From Eutreptiella sp. 'Long Island Sound 2002' (taxonomy: Eukaryota > Euglenozoa > Euglenophyceae > Eutreptiales > Eutreptiaceae): a stretch of 64,000 nucleotides of DNA. The position numbers and the translations under genes are program-made. This document shows positions 19,947 through 31,870 of this stretch, one piece after another. Numbering within the stretch: the first letter of the stretch is position 1; each line of letters starts with the position of its first letter. The notes under the pieces were generated by a model, which worked only from the letters and a program-made list of their open reading frames with translations, did not search any database and was not told where the DNA came from. The stretch covers positions 64,398,453 to 64,462,452 of the forward strand of contig OZ038389.1 in NCBI GenBank assembly GCA_964036045.1, in the 5' to 3' direction.

Positions 19947-22900
19947 ATGGCGGGGCGCAACGAGGACATCCCTGACGCCGTGTCTCAGCTCCGCCACTCC
20001 CACCTCGACGGCGTCCCCCATGTCCGGGACCTGCACCTGGGCGCATACACTCCCAGCTCCCCCCCCAGAGAGTGGGGCCTGATACCGGTGCCGGCCCCGG
20101 GCACTGCCCAGTTCATCACGCCCCCCTACGCCCTCGAAATGTGCCTGCACCTGCCGGTGGGTGTGCACTACTACCGGGCGTGCAGCGGGGCAGACCCCTG
20201 GCCCCGTGACGTTCTGTCGTTAGTGGGCGCCGTGCACTGTGTGCAGGTGGCGGGCTCCCATCAGTTGCAGCTCTGCCGCAAGGGCCTGCCACCCACCTCT
20301 TTCATCTTGCCCGAGCACCACCACGTGGTCCTCCCACAATCCCTACACAGCCGTGTCTCCATCACAGCCACAGGCCTCACCCGGGCCAGTGTCTTGGCGA
20401 TAGCGGCCACGTACCACCACCGGCACCTCCGCAAGTGGGTGCGAGGCCTGCCTCGCGCCCTCCCCGCAGCCGTGGACCGCAAGCTAACCCAGCACTCGAC
20501 CGCCGCCGGCTCCTGCCCTGGTCCCCCCCCCACCGGCCACGTGTCGCCCCGCCCGGACGTGATGACCCTCAACGTGCAGATGTCCCTGCGACCTAAGCTC
20601 CGCGCCCCGGACGTCCTGGTGCGCGAGTGCCAGTACCCGCTAGCCCTGCATGTTCAAGAAGCGGGAACCCTGATCATCCAACGGGTGCACCCCCTGTACC
20701 ACACCATCCAGGCACCAGCAAGAGTGGCTGGGGGATGTGCCACTCTCCTCTACAGGACCCCGGACCTGGTCGTGACCAGCCACAGCGCCCACCCGTCGGG
20801 ACGAGCCCTCGTCACACACTTCACCATGGCTGGCGTGACCCACTGCCACGCCAACGTGTATCTCCCCGCCGACGGGAACCTCGACACCCTCCAAGAAATC
20901 CTGGATTGGGTGTACCCGTACCTCCTCCTCACCCCGGCTAGAGTGGTTGTCCTGACAGGGGACCTGAACGCCAATTGCCGCTGGGTCTCGCACCTCCCAG
21001 TCTCCCCTGCCTCCCTCTGTGACCTCGTCCTCCCCACGCTCACGCGCCTTGGGATGCGCCGTCTGCGCCCCCTTGCGGAGGCCCCCACGTGGGTGAGCCC
21101 GCAAGGTTTCGCCGGTGCCCTGGACCACATCTTCCTCCGCGCCCCTTCGGAAGCAGCCCACACCACGGAGGTGCGCTCCGACTCCAGTTTCCCATCTGAC
21201 CACCTACCCGTGACAGCCACCCTCCATGACCTCCCGCCAGCGCCCCAATTGGTGTGCCCTTCGAAAAAGGGCCGCTTCCCCATCCCGCGGGAGCCCCTCG
21301 CCAGCCAGCTCCGCACCCTCAACGACACCTTTCGGGCCGAACTCACTACGCCGCCCCCAAGCGCCCCAAACGCAGCCACGCTATACCGAGGTGACCTCAG
21401 CGCTATACGCCGCAGCTACGGCTGCCTACGGGCCCCCCGTCCCCAGCCAGCCGGTACCATCGACGATACGTGTCCACGTCACCAACCTTCAACGCTACAC
21501 CCTCGCCTACCCGGATTGGGCATCCCAATCGTCGCACCTCGTGGAGGTCGCCCGCCTCAAAGAACGCATCCGAGCGGCCTGGGACGTTCTCCTTCTGGAG
21601 AAGGATGTAGGGCTGGCGCCCCTACCCGCTGCCCCTGGCCAGCCCACCAAAGTGGACTACCGCCGCACGTTAGGGGCGCGCTATGTACCCCCGGCGGATC
21701 CTGTCTACGTGGTAGGCGTCCCGGTACCTCTCCATCAACAAGCCGCCGTTGCGTTGGACCAGCTGCGCCAACGGCACCTTGCCCCTCTTGAGGCACTCTC
21801 ACTCGCGCACGTCCGGACCATCACGGGATGGGAGGGCAGGCCGCTCGGCCCACCACCCAACGCCACCACCGCAAACCTGCGAGCCATCATCCGCCGGGCG
21901 GCGGCCACTGTGCCGTACCACGATTTACTGGAGTACCGGCTGTTCGGACAATTGGAGGATGCCCAATTTGCGACGATCGTGGACCTGATCAACAGTATTC
22001 TCCGTGGGGTACCCGTGCCCCAGGCACACTCTGCAGATTTCATCAACCTTCCGAAAAAGACGCCGCACGGCCCCATTGCAAACGGCAGGCCGCTGACCAA
22101 TCTGGCCACGATATGGAAACTCACGGCCGCCCTCATCAAAGACCACTACCAGCCCCGCCTGGTTCAGGGCGGCATCCTGCCGCCCTACCAGTTCGGGATG
22201 TCCCCGCACTGCTCCTCCGTGGAGCTACTCCGTGTCCTACACGATGTATGGTGGGACCGCTGGCGCCGGCGCCTCGAAGCGTGGGTCCTGTCGGACGATG
22301 TCCGCCACGCGTATGGCTCCATCAACCACACCACCGAGTACGCCGTCCTCACCGCCGCAGGGATCTCCCCAGCCGACGCCGCGACCCTTCAGCACCATGA
22401 CCGCGCCCTTGAGGTGCACATGGGGGGGGCTGACGGTCGCTCTCCGTCCTCCACCCGGTTGGGGGCCGGCACGGGGCAAGGGTGCCCCGTGTCCGGCATG
22501 AAGTACTGCATATATGGCGAAGTTCGGGGGCACGAGGCCTGCCGTTCCGTCCCCCCCACCGACACCCCCGCGGGCCCGCTGAACCGGGTTCTCCTGATGG
22601 ATGATACCCAGTGGCTGCCCGGCGACCGTTGCCACTTGCCCGCCCTCGCTAGCGGCATTGAGAGGGCAGGCCGCCTCACCAACCTCCACTCTGACCCGAC
22701 CAAAACAGTCTTGGTCGGCACCGACATGCGCGATGGTCAGGTCTATTTCCTCAACGACACGGTATACCTCAATGGTCACCCCGTGCGCTGTGCCACGAGC
22801 CAGGACTACGTCCGCGTCCTTGGCCGCCATGCCCTTCCCCACCTCTTCCATCCCGTCGACTCCAGGCGCCTGTTCTCGGGCACCCGCGCTGCGTGCCGGG

Positions 22901-25239
22901 CGCTCCGCGCCCCGCGACTCCCCGCCCACTACCCCCTCGCCATGTATACCGCCAAGTGTCATGGGACGGTCAACTGGTTTACCAGTGTCCGCCCCCCCTC
23001 CTACGGGGCCCTGCGCGTGCTGGACGCCATGACCGCCTCGGCCATGCGCGCCACCGCTGGGTGGGCCCTCTCCGCCTCTGCTCACTTCCTCCGCGAGGTC
23101 CCCGAAGGGGGAGTCGGTATCCCCCCGGCGCCGGTCGTTGGGTTTACTAACTTCTTCAGCGTCTACATCCGGCACCTGAACCACCCCAACCCCCTGGTCT
23201 GCCGGTCCACGCGCCACGGGCTCCTGACTGCCCTCTGGCGGTTCCATCCTTCTCAGCCCTGCCTCACCCCAGAGCTCGGGCTCCGGTGCACCGCACACCC
23301 CACGGACCACGATCTGTTTGTCGCCCTGTGCCACCGGTGCGACATCGCCATCCACTTGCCCCCTGACAGCCATCTGCCACACCACGCCCCCCATGTGCTG
23401 GCCCTGTCGTCACCCGGACTCGAAGTCCAGGACACCCACGCGTGGATGCTTGCAGGCCATCGCAGTACAGAGGACGCGCGACGGAAGGGGTGGCCCCGGG
23501 CCTCGCCCCGCCCCACTCCGCCGGTCGGCACCGTTCCCCCGGTTAGACGCTGCCAAGCGGTGACTGCGACAGTCCCCACGTTCTCCTGGCTCCCTGAGAA
23601 CTATGGGATCCTCCACGACGCGTCGTGGTGCCCGAAGACCCGGCGCTGCGGCGGGGCAGTGGCGGTGTTCTGCCCCGTCACCCTCCGGTACCAGGTGTAC
23701 CCCGTCCCCATCCCCTTGAGGCTGGACAACGCCTACACGGCGGAGCTGTACACGGCATGGGTGGCCCTCACCGCCAGGGGGCCTTCAGCCGACCCTGCCA
23801 TCGGCTTCCGGTCCGGTGCGTGGCACTTTGCGGACTGCAAAGGGTACATCACAGCGGAGGAAGGGCGCCGCGAGCCGGAGGACTCGCTACAAGGAGATCT
23901 CATAAGATCGTGTCGCGACATGGCCCACGGTCACGCCCCTCCCCGTCACCTCTATTCCCATATCGCCGGCACCTGGCTCGATGCCCTGCTGGACCAGGTA
24001 GACGAGGCGGCAGGGCGAGCTGCGGACACCTGCCCAGACGCCGTGGGATGGCTCGGCCCCCTACAGCAACCCCGCGTCTGCTTCTCCCACGCGGGCCTCC
24101 AGGTCCACGACGCCGTGCCCCACGCGCGCCGCGCCTTGCTCGCCTCCCACCACGCCTACTCTGCGTCCCCCCCGCCTCAGCGCCGCCCCGCCCTCAACGA
24201 GTACGCCAACGTCGTCAGCCACGGCCTCATCACATGGGGGGACCACCTCACGGTCACCGGCATCCGCCTCTCCCTGTTCCCCCCGAGGGACGCGTCCTGC
24301 CCCCTTTGCAACATGCCCGCCTCCGGGGACCACATCCTCTCATGCCCGCTAGACCCGCTCATCCGCGCCCACTACCATCGGTGGCTTGCGGCCCGACTCT
24401 CTCAGAGGTGCCATGCCTGGCGCCACTGTACGCCCACTGCTTGGGGCACCCTCGTCCTTTGGGGGGACGCGCCGTTCATACTGGCTGTGGATGGCTCCCC
24501 GGCCCACCACACCATCGCAACCTACACTATTGGTCGTCTCGGAGCCATCTCCACGCCACACAGGGATGCCCTGCTGCACAGAGGTCTGCGTCCTGCGCGT
24601 CTCCGTCGCCTGCTCTGCGACGTCGTTCTCACTACCGTCCTCCTACATAAGCGGCACGCGGTACCCGTCCTACCTCTTGCCGACCACTTCTCCCCCCTGC
24701 CGCGGGTCCCCGTGAACCAGTCCCTCGCCAACAACCCACCGCCAGAGTGGTATCACGTTGCCAACTGGGCCCCAACGCCAGGTTCGGGCAGGTGGCCGGC
24801 CTGGGACGTCCTCCTAGGACTCTGGCTATCAGGGGACCTCCTCCTGGCCCCTAAGGTGAAGTCCACCATCTCCACCCGGAACAAGCACAGTCCGTACCGC
24901 GTCCTGTATGTGTACAACGAGACGAACCAGATTCCGCCGGCCGTGCGGCAGGAGATTGAGCTGAATGCCCATGACGTGATCATCTTGGATAGTCTCGGAC
25001 GGCACGGGCTTGCCCCCCGTCTCCCGGATCGACGCCGCCTCTGGGCCATCCATTACGGTGGCAATGGACGGAGCCTGGAGGCAGGCCTCTGTGGAGATGT
25101 GATCCCCTCGTGGTGTGCCGCACTACATTCCCCGTTCTCTGCCATCCTCACTGCGGCTTCCCAAGGACCCCGCACGGTCTTCAAGGACATGCAGGTGGCC
25201 CTGGGACGGCCCGCCCCGTGGCCTAGTCCCCGGCCGTGA
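19947..25239 (+). CDS. Retrotransposon ORF2: AP-like endonuclease, RT, RNase H, CCHC knuckle (one frame change)
   Basis: Translation starts at ATG 19947. The first frame encodes an apurinic-type endonuclease: MTLNVQMSL near nt 20560, GDLNAN near 20958, GALDHIF near 21115 and SDHLPV near 21195. Near nt 21390-21420 the protein-like sequence moves to the +1 frame, which stays open to the TGA at 25239. It has RT motif A (SDDVRHAYGSI, about 22290), motif B (GTGQGCPVSG, about 22470) and motif C (MDD, 22597-22605). An RNase H domain follows with HDASW (23617), AELYTAW (23740), ADCKGY (23832) and a final SHIAGTWLDALLDQVDE block (23956). A C-x2-C-x8-H-x4-C-like knuckle lies at 24299-24345. Total length is about 1760 residues. 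The frame change may be a mutation, an assembly error or programmed +1 frameshifting. Confidence 0.87.
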
Positions 25240-25645
25240 CCCGTCCTCGACCTCACGCGCCCGGACCGCTCCGGTGCAGCGCGCAGTCGTGCCGGACCGC
25301 AGTCCTTGTCTGGCGGCGTTCTAAGTCGGAGGTGATGCCCCGGGAGACCCACATCTTCCGTGCCCGTTGATCTTGGAACGCTGACTCGGGTGGATCCAGG
25401 ACAGGTCGGAGCGGTTGGTGGCCGGGACCGGAGAGCAGATCGAACCGTAGCGTTGTCGTACACCGACGTTGTGACCCAGACGGCCTGCTGGGAGGAGCGT
25501 TCTCAGGTGTGCGACGAGATTCGTCTTGCTCTGGCGGAGGTAAGACGGAGGACTCCCTCGGCAGAGCCTGCGTGGGGCCCCCGAGGGACGACGCCAAGGC
25601 TCACCGTACGTGGGACCGCGGCAGGCGCTCCTCCTCCTCCTTCTC
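25240..25645 (+). other. 3' untranslated region of the retrotransposon
   Basis: GC-rich non-coding sequence ends in CTCCTCCTCCTTCTCCT, directly joined to the right target duplication. There is no poly(A); the short triplet-like tail is the probable 3' terminus. Confidence 0.65.
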
Positions 25646-28205
25646 CTCCTGCAATGCACTGCCTCACTGTCTGGGGGCAGTGGACAGTGCAACTCCTGCA
25701 ATGCACTGCCCCACTGCCTCGGGGCAGTGGGCAGTGCAACTCCTGCAATGCACTGCCCCACTGCCTGGGGGCAGTGGACAGTGCAACTCCTGCAATACAC
25801 TGCCGCACCGCCTGGGGGCGGTGGGCAGTGGAACTCCTGCAATACACTGCCGCACCGCCTGGGGGCAGTGGACAGTGCAACTTCTGCAATGCACTGCCCC
25901 ACTGCCAGGGGGCAGTGGGCAGTGGAACTCGTGCAATGCACTGCATCACTGCCCTGGGGGCAGTGGGCAGTGCAATTCCTGCAATGCACCGCCTCACTGC
26001 CTGGGGGCAGTGGGCGGTGCAGCTCCTGCAATACACTGCCGCACTGTCTGGGGGCAGTGGGCAGCGCAATTCCTGCAATGCACTGCCGCACTGCCTGGGG
26101 GCAGTGGACAGTGGACCTCCGGCAATACACTGCCGCAGTGCCTGGGGGCAGTGGGCAATGCAACTCCTGCAATGCACTGCCTTACTGCCTGGGGGCAGTA
26201 GGCAGTGGAACTCCTGCAATGCACTGCCTCACTGCTTGGGGGCAGTGGACAGTGCAACTCCTGCGACGCACTGCCTCACTGCCTGGGGGCAGTGGAAAGT
26301 CGAACTCCCGCAACGCACTTCCCCACTGCCTGGGGGCAGTGGGCAGTGCAACTCCTGCCATACACTGCCGCACTGTCTTGGGGCAGTGGAGAGTGCAACT
26401 CCTGCAATGCACTGCCCCACTGCCTGGGGCCAATGGGCAGTGCAACTCCTGCAATGCACTGCCTCACTGCCTGGGGGCAGTGGACAGTGCAACTCCTGCA
26501 ATGCACTACCCAACTGCCTGGGGGCAGTGGGGAGTGCAACTCCTGCAATGAACTGCCTCACTGCCTGGGGGCAGCGGACAGTGCAACTCGTGCAATGCAC
26601 TGCCCCACTGCCTGGGGGCAGTGGACAGTGCAACTCCTGCAATGCACTACCCCACTGCCCGGGGGCAGTGGGGAGTGCAACTCCTGCAATGCACTGCCTC
26701 ACTGCCTGGGGGCAGCGGACAATGCAACTCCTGCAATGCACTACCCCACTGCCTCGGGGCAGTGGGCAGTGGAACTTCTGCAATGCACTGCCCCACTGCC
26801 TGGGGGCAGCGGACCGTGCAACTCCTGCAATACACTGCCGCACCGCCTGGGGGCCGTGGGCAGCGCAACTCCTGCAATGCACTGCCTCACTGCCTGGGGG
26901 CAGTGGGCAGTGCAACTCCTGCAATGCACTGCCTCACTGCCTGGGGGCAGTGGACAGTGCAACTTCTGCAATGCACTGCCTCACTGCCTGGGGGCGGTGG
27001 GTAGTGGAACTTTTGCAATGCACTGCCCCACTGCCTCGGGGCAGTGGGCAGTGGAACTCCTGCAATGCACTGCCTCTGTGCCCTGGAGGCAGTGGGCAGT
27101 GCAATTCCTGCAATGCACCGCCTCACTGCCTGGGGGCAGTGGGGGGTGGGGCTCCTGCAAGACACTGCCGCACTGTCTGGGGGCAGTGGCAGTGGACAGT
27201 GCAACTCGTGCAATGCACTGCCTCACTGCCTGGGGGCAGTGGGCAGTGCAACTCCTGCAATGCACTGCCCCACTGCCTGGGGGCAGTGGACAGTGCAACT
27301 TCTGCAATGCACTGCCTCACTGCCTGGGGGCGGTGGGCAGTGGAACTTCCGCAATGCACTGCCCCACTGCCTGGGGGCAGTGGGCAGTGGAACCCCTGCA
27401 ATGCACTGCCTCACTGCCCTGGGGGCAGTGGACAGTGCAACTCCTGCAATGCACTGCCCCACTGCCTGGGGGCAGTGGGCAGTACAACTCCTGCAATACA
27501 CTGCCGCACTGTCCGGGGGCAGTGGACAGTGCAACTCCTGCGACGCACTGCCTCACTGCCTGGGGGCAGTGGACAGTGGAACTCCCGCAATGCACTGCCC
27601 CACTGCCTGGGGGCAGTGGGCAGTGCAACTTCTGCAATACACTGCCCCACTGTCTGGGGGCAGTGGACGGTGCAACTCCTGCAATGCACTGCCCCACTGC
27701 CTGGGGGCAGTGGACAGTGCAACTCCTGCAATGCACTGCCCCACTGCCTGGGGGCAGTGGGCAGTGCAACTCCTGCAATACACTGCCGCACCGCCTGGGG
27801 GCAGTGGGCAGCGCAACTCCTGCAACACACTGCCTCACTGCCTGGGAGCAGTGGGCAGTGTAACTCCTCCAATGCACTGCCTCACTGCCTGGGGGCAGTG
27901 GACAGTGCAACTCCTGCAATGCACTGCCCCACTGCCTGGGGGCAGTGGTCAGTGCAACTCCTGCAATACACTGCCGCACCGCCTGGGGGCAGTGGACAGT
28001 GCAACTCGTGCGATGCACTGCCCCACTGCCTGGGGGCAGTGGGCAGTGCACTCCCTGCAATGCACTGCCTCACTGCCTGGGGGCAGTGGGCAGCGCAACT
28101 CCTGCAACGCACTGCCTCACTGCCTGGGAGCAGTGGGTAGTGCAACTCCCGCAATGCACTGCCTCACTGCTTGGGGGCAGTGGGCAGTGCAACTCCTGCA
28201 ATGGG
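25646..28205 (+). repeat. 47-bp satellite array, right of the retrotransposon (about 54 units)
   Basis: This is the same 47-bp unit as 9591-16163, beginning with the second copy of the target duplication (25646-25661). Units here more often carry GGACAGTGCAACTCC and CCGCACTG variants. It ends with CAACTCCTGCAATGGGTGGTCGGAG, a junction into the 94-bp satellite that recurs at about 35553 and 37738 and, in changed form, at 39590. Confidence 0.93.
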
Positions 28206-30287
28206 TGGTCGGAGTGTCCTGCAGGGCCTGTGGGGATGTACTACCCGGCGCACCAGCCTGGGGGGATGGGGAGTCCAGCCCAGGGGGTGGTCGGGGCATC
28301 CTTCAGGGCCTATGGGGGGCCATCATCTTCGGAGAACGGGGCGCACCGGCCTGGGGGGGACGGGGGGTCCTGCCCAGGGGGTGGTCGGGGCATCCTTCAA
28401 GGCCAATGGGGGGCCATCTGCTTCGGAGAACCGGGCGCACCGGCCTGGGGGGGACAGGGAGTCCAGCCCACGGGGTGTTCGGAGCCTCCTGCAAGGCCCA
28501 CGCGGAGCCATCCTCTTCTAATAACCGGGCGCACCGGCTTGCGGGGGACGGGGGGTCCTGCCCAGGCGGTGGCCGGAGTATTCTTCAGGGCCCATGGGGA
28601 GGCGTCATCTTCGGAGAACCGGGCGCACCGGCCTAGGGGGGATGGGGAGTCCTGCCCAGGGGGTGTTCGGAGCCTCCTGCAAGGCCCACGCGGAGCCATC
28701 CTCTTCTAATAACCGGGCGCACCGGCCTGGGGGGGACGGGGGGTCCTGCCCAGGGGGTGGTCGGGGCATCCTTCAAGGCCAATGGGGGGCCATCTGCTTC
28801 GGAGAACCGGGCGCACCGGCCTGGGGGGACGGGGAGTCCAGCCCAGGGGGTGTTCGGAGCCTCTTGCAAGGCCCACGCGGAGCCATCCTCTTCTAATAAC
28901 CGGGCGCACCGGCCTGGGGGGGACGGGGGGTCCTGCCCAGGCGGTGGCCGGAGTATTCTTCAGGGCCCATGGGGAGGCGTCATCTTCGGAGAACCGGGCG
29001 CACCGGCCTGGGGGGGACGGGGAGTCCTGCCCAGGGGGTGTTCGGAGCCTCCTGCAAGGCCCACGCGGAGCCATCCTCTTCTAATAACCGGGCGCACCGG
29101 CCTGGGGGGGACGGGGGGTCCTGCCCAGGGGGTGGTCGGGGCATCCTTCAAGGCCAATGGGGGGCCATCTGTTTCGGAGAACCGGGCGCACCGGCCTGGG
29201 GGGGACGGGGAGTCCAGCCCAGGGGGTGTTCGGAGCCTCCTGCAAGGCCCACGCGGAGCCATCCTCTTCTAATAACCGGGCGCACCGGCCTGGGGGGGAC
29301 GGGGAGTCCAGCCCAGGGGGTGGTCAGGGCATCCTTCAAGGCCAATGGGGGGCCATCTGCTTCGGAGAACTGGGCGCACCGGCCTGGGGGGGACGGGGAG
29401 TCCAGCCCAGGGGGTGTTCGGAGCCTCCTGCAAGGCCCGTGGGGAGCCATCATCCTTCAAGAACCGGGCGCATCGGCCTGGGGGGGACGGGGAGTCCTGC
29501 CCAGGGTGTGTTCGGAGCCTCTTGCCAAGCCAATGGGGGGCCATCTTCTTCAGAGAACCGGGCGCACCGGCCCGGGGGGGACGGGGAGTCCTGCCCAGGG
29601 GGTGTTCGGAGTCTCCTGCCAGGCCAAGGGGGGGCCATCTTCTTCACAGAACCGGGCGCACCGGCCCGGGGGGGACGGGGAGTCCTGCCCAGGGGGTGTT
29701 CAGAGCCTCCTGCCAGGCCAGTGGGGGGCCAGTATCTTCAGAGAATCCGGGCGCACCGGCCCGGGGGGGACGGGGAGTCTTGCCCAGGGGGTGTTCGGAG
29801 TCTCCTGCCAGGCCAAGGGGTGGCCATCTTCTTCAGAGAACCGGGCGCAGCGGCCCGGGGGGGACGGGGAGTCCTGCCCAGGGGGTGTTCGGAGCCTCCT
29901 GCCAGGCCAGTGGGGGGCCAGTATCTTCGGAGAACGGGGCGCACCGGCCCGGGGGGGACGGGGAGTCCTGCCCAGGGGGTGTTCGGATCCTCCTGCCAGG
30001 CCAAGGGGGGGCCATCTTCTTCAGAGAACCGGGCGCACCGGCCCGGGGGGGACGGGGAGTCCTGCCCAGGGGGTGTTCGGAGTCTCCTGCCAGGCCAATG
30101 GGGGGCCATCTTCTTCAGAGAACCGGGCGCACCGGCCCGGGGGGGACGGGGAGTCCTGCCCAGGGGGTGTTCGGAGTCTCCTGCCAGGCCAGTGGGGGGC
30201 CAGTATCTTCGGAGAACCGGGCGCACTGGCCCGGGGGGGACGGGGAGCCCAGCCCAGGGGGTGTTCGGAGCCTCCGGCAGGACCCGT
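28206..30287 (+). repeat. 94-bp satellite, block A (about 22 units)
   Basis: The unit carries ACGGGGAGTCC, CCCAGGGGGTG, TTCGGAG or GTCGGAG, CTCCTGC, GGCCAATGGGG or GGCCCATGGGG, TCTTC and the palindromic CCGGGCGCACCGGCCCGG. The period is 94 bp, exactly twice 47. Early units (to about 29500) carry GGCCTGG and CATCCTTC variants; later ones carry GGCCCGG and CATCTTCTTC variants, so the block has at least two subfamilies. Confidence 0.92.
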
Positions 30288-31488
30288 GGGTACTCCCTCC
30301 TACCTCTTAGCAGCAGCAGGCAAGTAAGCAGGCAGTACCGGGGGTCATAACCCCGGGGTAACAGTATCTGGGACTCAACGTGAGTCCTCTCAACCAGGAA
30401 CAACCCCAAACACCGCCGGGGCTTAACTCCCGAACGTAACGGTGTTTGGGGCCCCCGTGGGCCTTATGAGCCCAGGGAGTGTACTGAGGCGTGGCTACCA
30501 GCACTTAAAGTCTGGCCTGCCATACCCATTTCTGCATTCGCCTCAGTACGGCCGGTCGGGTCCGGCTCTGGGGGCTGCGCACTAAACTGGCCCCGGGAGA
30601 GGGCCGTTTTACCCGGTTAAGCATTACTTATGGCAGTAGGCACTAATTATTACATTAGGGTTTTACCCAGCGCATTTGTTTACCCCGCAGACATGCCCCG
30701 CCAGTGGTGCGCTCACCTTTGGGGCTGCCTTTGGGGGATCGGGGGCTGTTACCCCTCCCGGACGCCCTCCCTGGTGTTGGCGCCGGGGTGGTGGCCGGGG
30801 GGCCTTATACCGTACCTAAAGGATGTTGGATACCGATACCGGGGCGTCCAGCCGGACGGGGACAGGGACTGTTGCTCATAAACTCATTCTCATAGACCGT
30901 CTCTCATCAAATCTTACCCACTCACACACCCATCATACCCCCGTTGACCCTGTTGCGCCATTGAAGCCCCCGCATAGGGGCCTCCTCGGTGTGGCTGACA
31001 CCCTCACGCGGCCGGCCGCCGATGCGGGGCCCTGGGGGCGCGCCGCTCAGGCGCTGCCAGCCTGCAAGAGGAGTAGGGTCAGGGAGGGTTTTGGGATGGG
31101 TGAGGCAGCAGGGGGCGAGGAGAGGAGGCAGCACAGGGGGGAGGGGCCGACGGGGCATGCGGAGGGGCGGCCGTGGGGGGGGCTGGGGCAGGAGCGCCAG
31201 GAGGGGCGCGTGTCTGGGCTTCGGTTTGGGCTCGGTGCGTGGACGGGCGCGTAGGGGAAGAGAGGAGGGGGAGGCTTGGTCAGCCGTCCTCTACGGGGGG
31301 TCGCTGACCGTTCTCAGGGCCAAGGCGGCCGGTACTAGGGGCCGCGGGGTCCCTAGGGATGGTGCTTGGCACTGGGACGTGCGCGCACCCGACACTGTTA
31401 GTACACCGCCTATTGGCAGTGCCCGGGCCCTGTCGTCGGGGGCTTCGCACCCGGCACCCAGCCCGTGAGTAGAGCTAGGGAGTACTCA
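30288..31488 (+). repeat. Structured tail segment of composite unit A
   Basis: This non-tandem segment ends the unit and is copied at 41210-42640. Its first 200 bp carry consecutive inverted repeats: GGACTCA-ACG-TGAGTCC at 30371-30387, CCCCAAACACCG (30404-30415) with CGGTGTTTGGGG (30440-30451), and CCGGGG/CCCCGG near 30340-30358. The two copies are very alike for about 590 bp, diverge between about 30880 and 30960, and are alike again up to GAGTACTCAG at the GTTGT boundary. No protein-coding frame is shared convincingly. Confidence 0.8.
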
Positions 31489-31567
31489 GTGTTGGTGTCG
31501 TGTTGTGTTGTGTTGTGTTGTGTTGTATTGTGTTGTGTTGTGTTGTGTTGTGTTGTGTTGTGTTGTG
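31489..31567 (+). repeat. (GTTGT)n microsatellite, start of unit B
   Basis: About 15 copies of GTTGT directly follow the tail's GAGTACTCAG. The same tail-to-microsatellite boundary occurs at 42640, which defines the composite unit. Confidence 0.92.
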
Positions 31568-31870
31568 CCGAAGGCGCTGTTACCAAAAGGCAAAGGCCGG
31601 GATGTCTACCCACGGGTACAGGTAAACGGGCTGGGCTGTGTGTGTTGTGTGCGCGCTGTGTGTAAGTGTGTTGTGGCATAGCCGGACCAGTGCACTCTCG
31701 CACTTGGCCGACACTGCCTTGCCGACGCCTGCGCGCAGTCACACAGGGTCTCATTTGCCCACTGCACCCTGCGTGCCGCGCTGCACCACCAGTGCCTTCT
31801 GTGTGGTGCACTCTGCTTGGTGCTCTGCACCACACTGCACTGTGTGTGCCCTGCTGCACTGTTGTCGTGG
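31568..31870 (+). repeat. Leader segment of composite unit B
   Basis: Nearly identical to the leader at 9260-9590, including the CTACCCACGGGTACAGG and GCACTCTCGCACTTGG landmarks. It runs into 47-bp units near 31870. Confidence 0.88.

Larger units (their letters stand above)
16180..25645 (+). mobile_element. Two-ORF non-LTR retrotransposon inserted in the 47-bp satellite
   Basis: The element is 9.47 kb, with a 765-nt 5' UTR, ORF1 (16945-19938), ORF2 with endonuclease, RT and RNase H (19947-25239), a 0.4-kb 3' UTR, and a CTC/TCC-rich 3' end at 25627-25645. It lies between 16-bp direct repeats made from the satellite. Apart from one frame change in ORF2 it looks complete, which suggests a recent insertion. 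It runs in the same direction as the host gene. Confidence 0.88.

Noticed and set aside
19947-21791. Full 614-codon version of the first ORF2 frame as a separate endonuclease protein
   Set aside because: After about 21410 the composition becomes proline/arginine-rich nonsense while the +1 frame carries the RT, so the true product probably changes frame.
30288-30700. Possible tRNA or tRNA-derived SINE in the hairpin-rich tail
   Set aside because: No acceptor stem, anticodon arm and A/B box arrangement could be matched.
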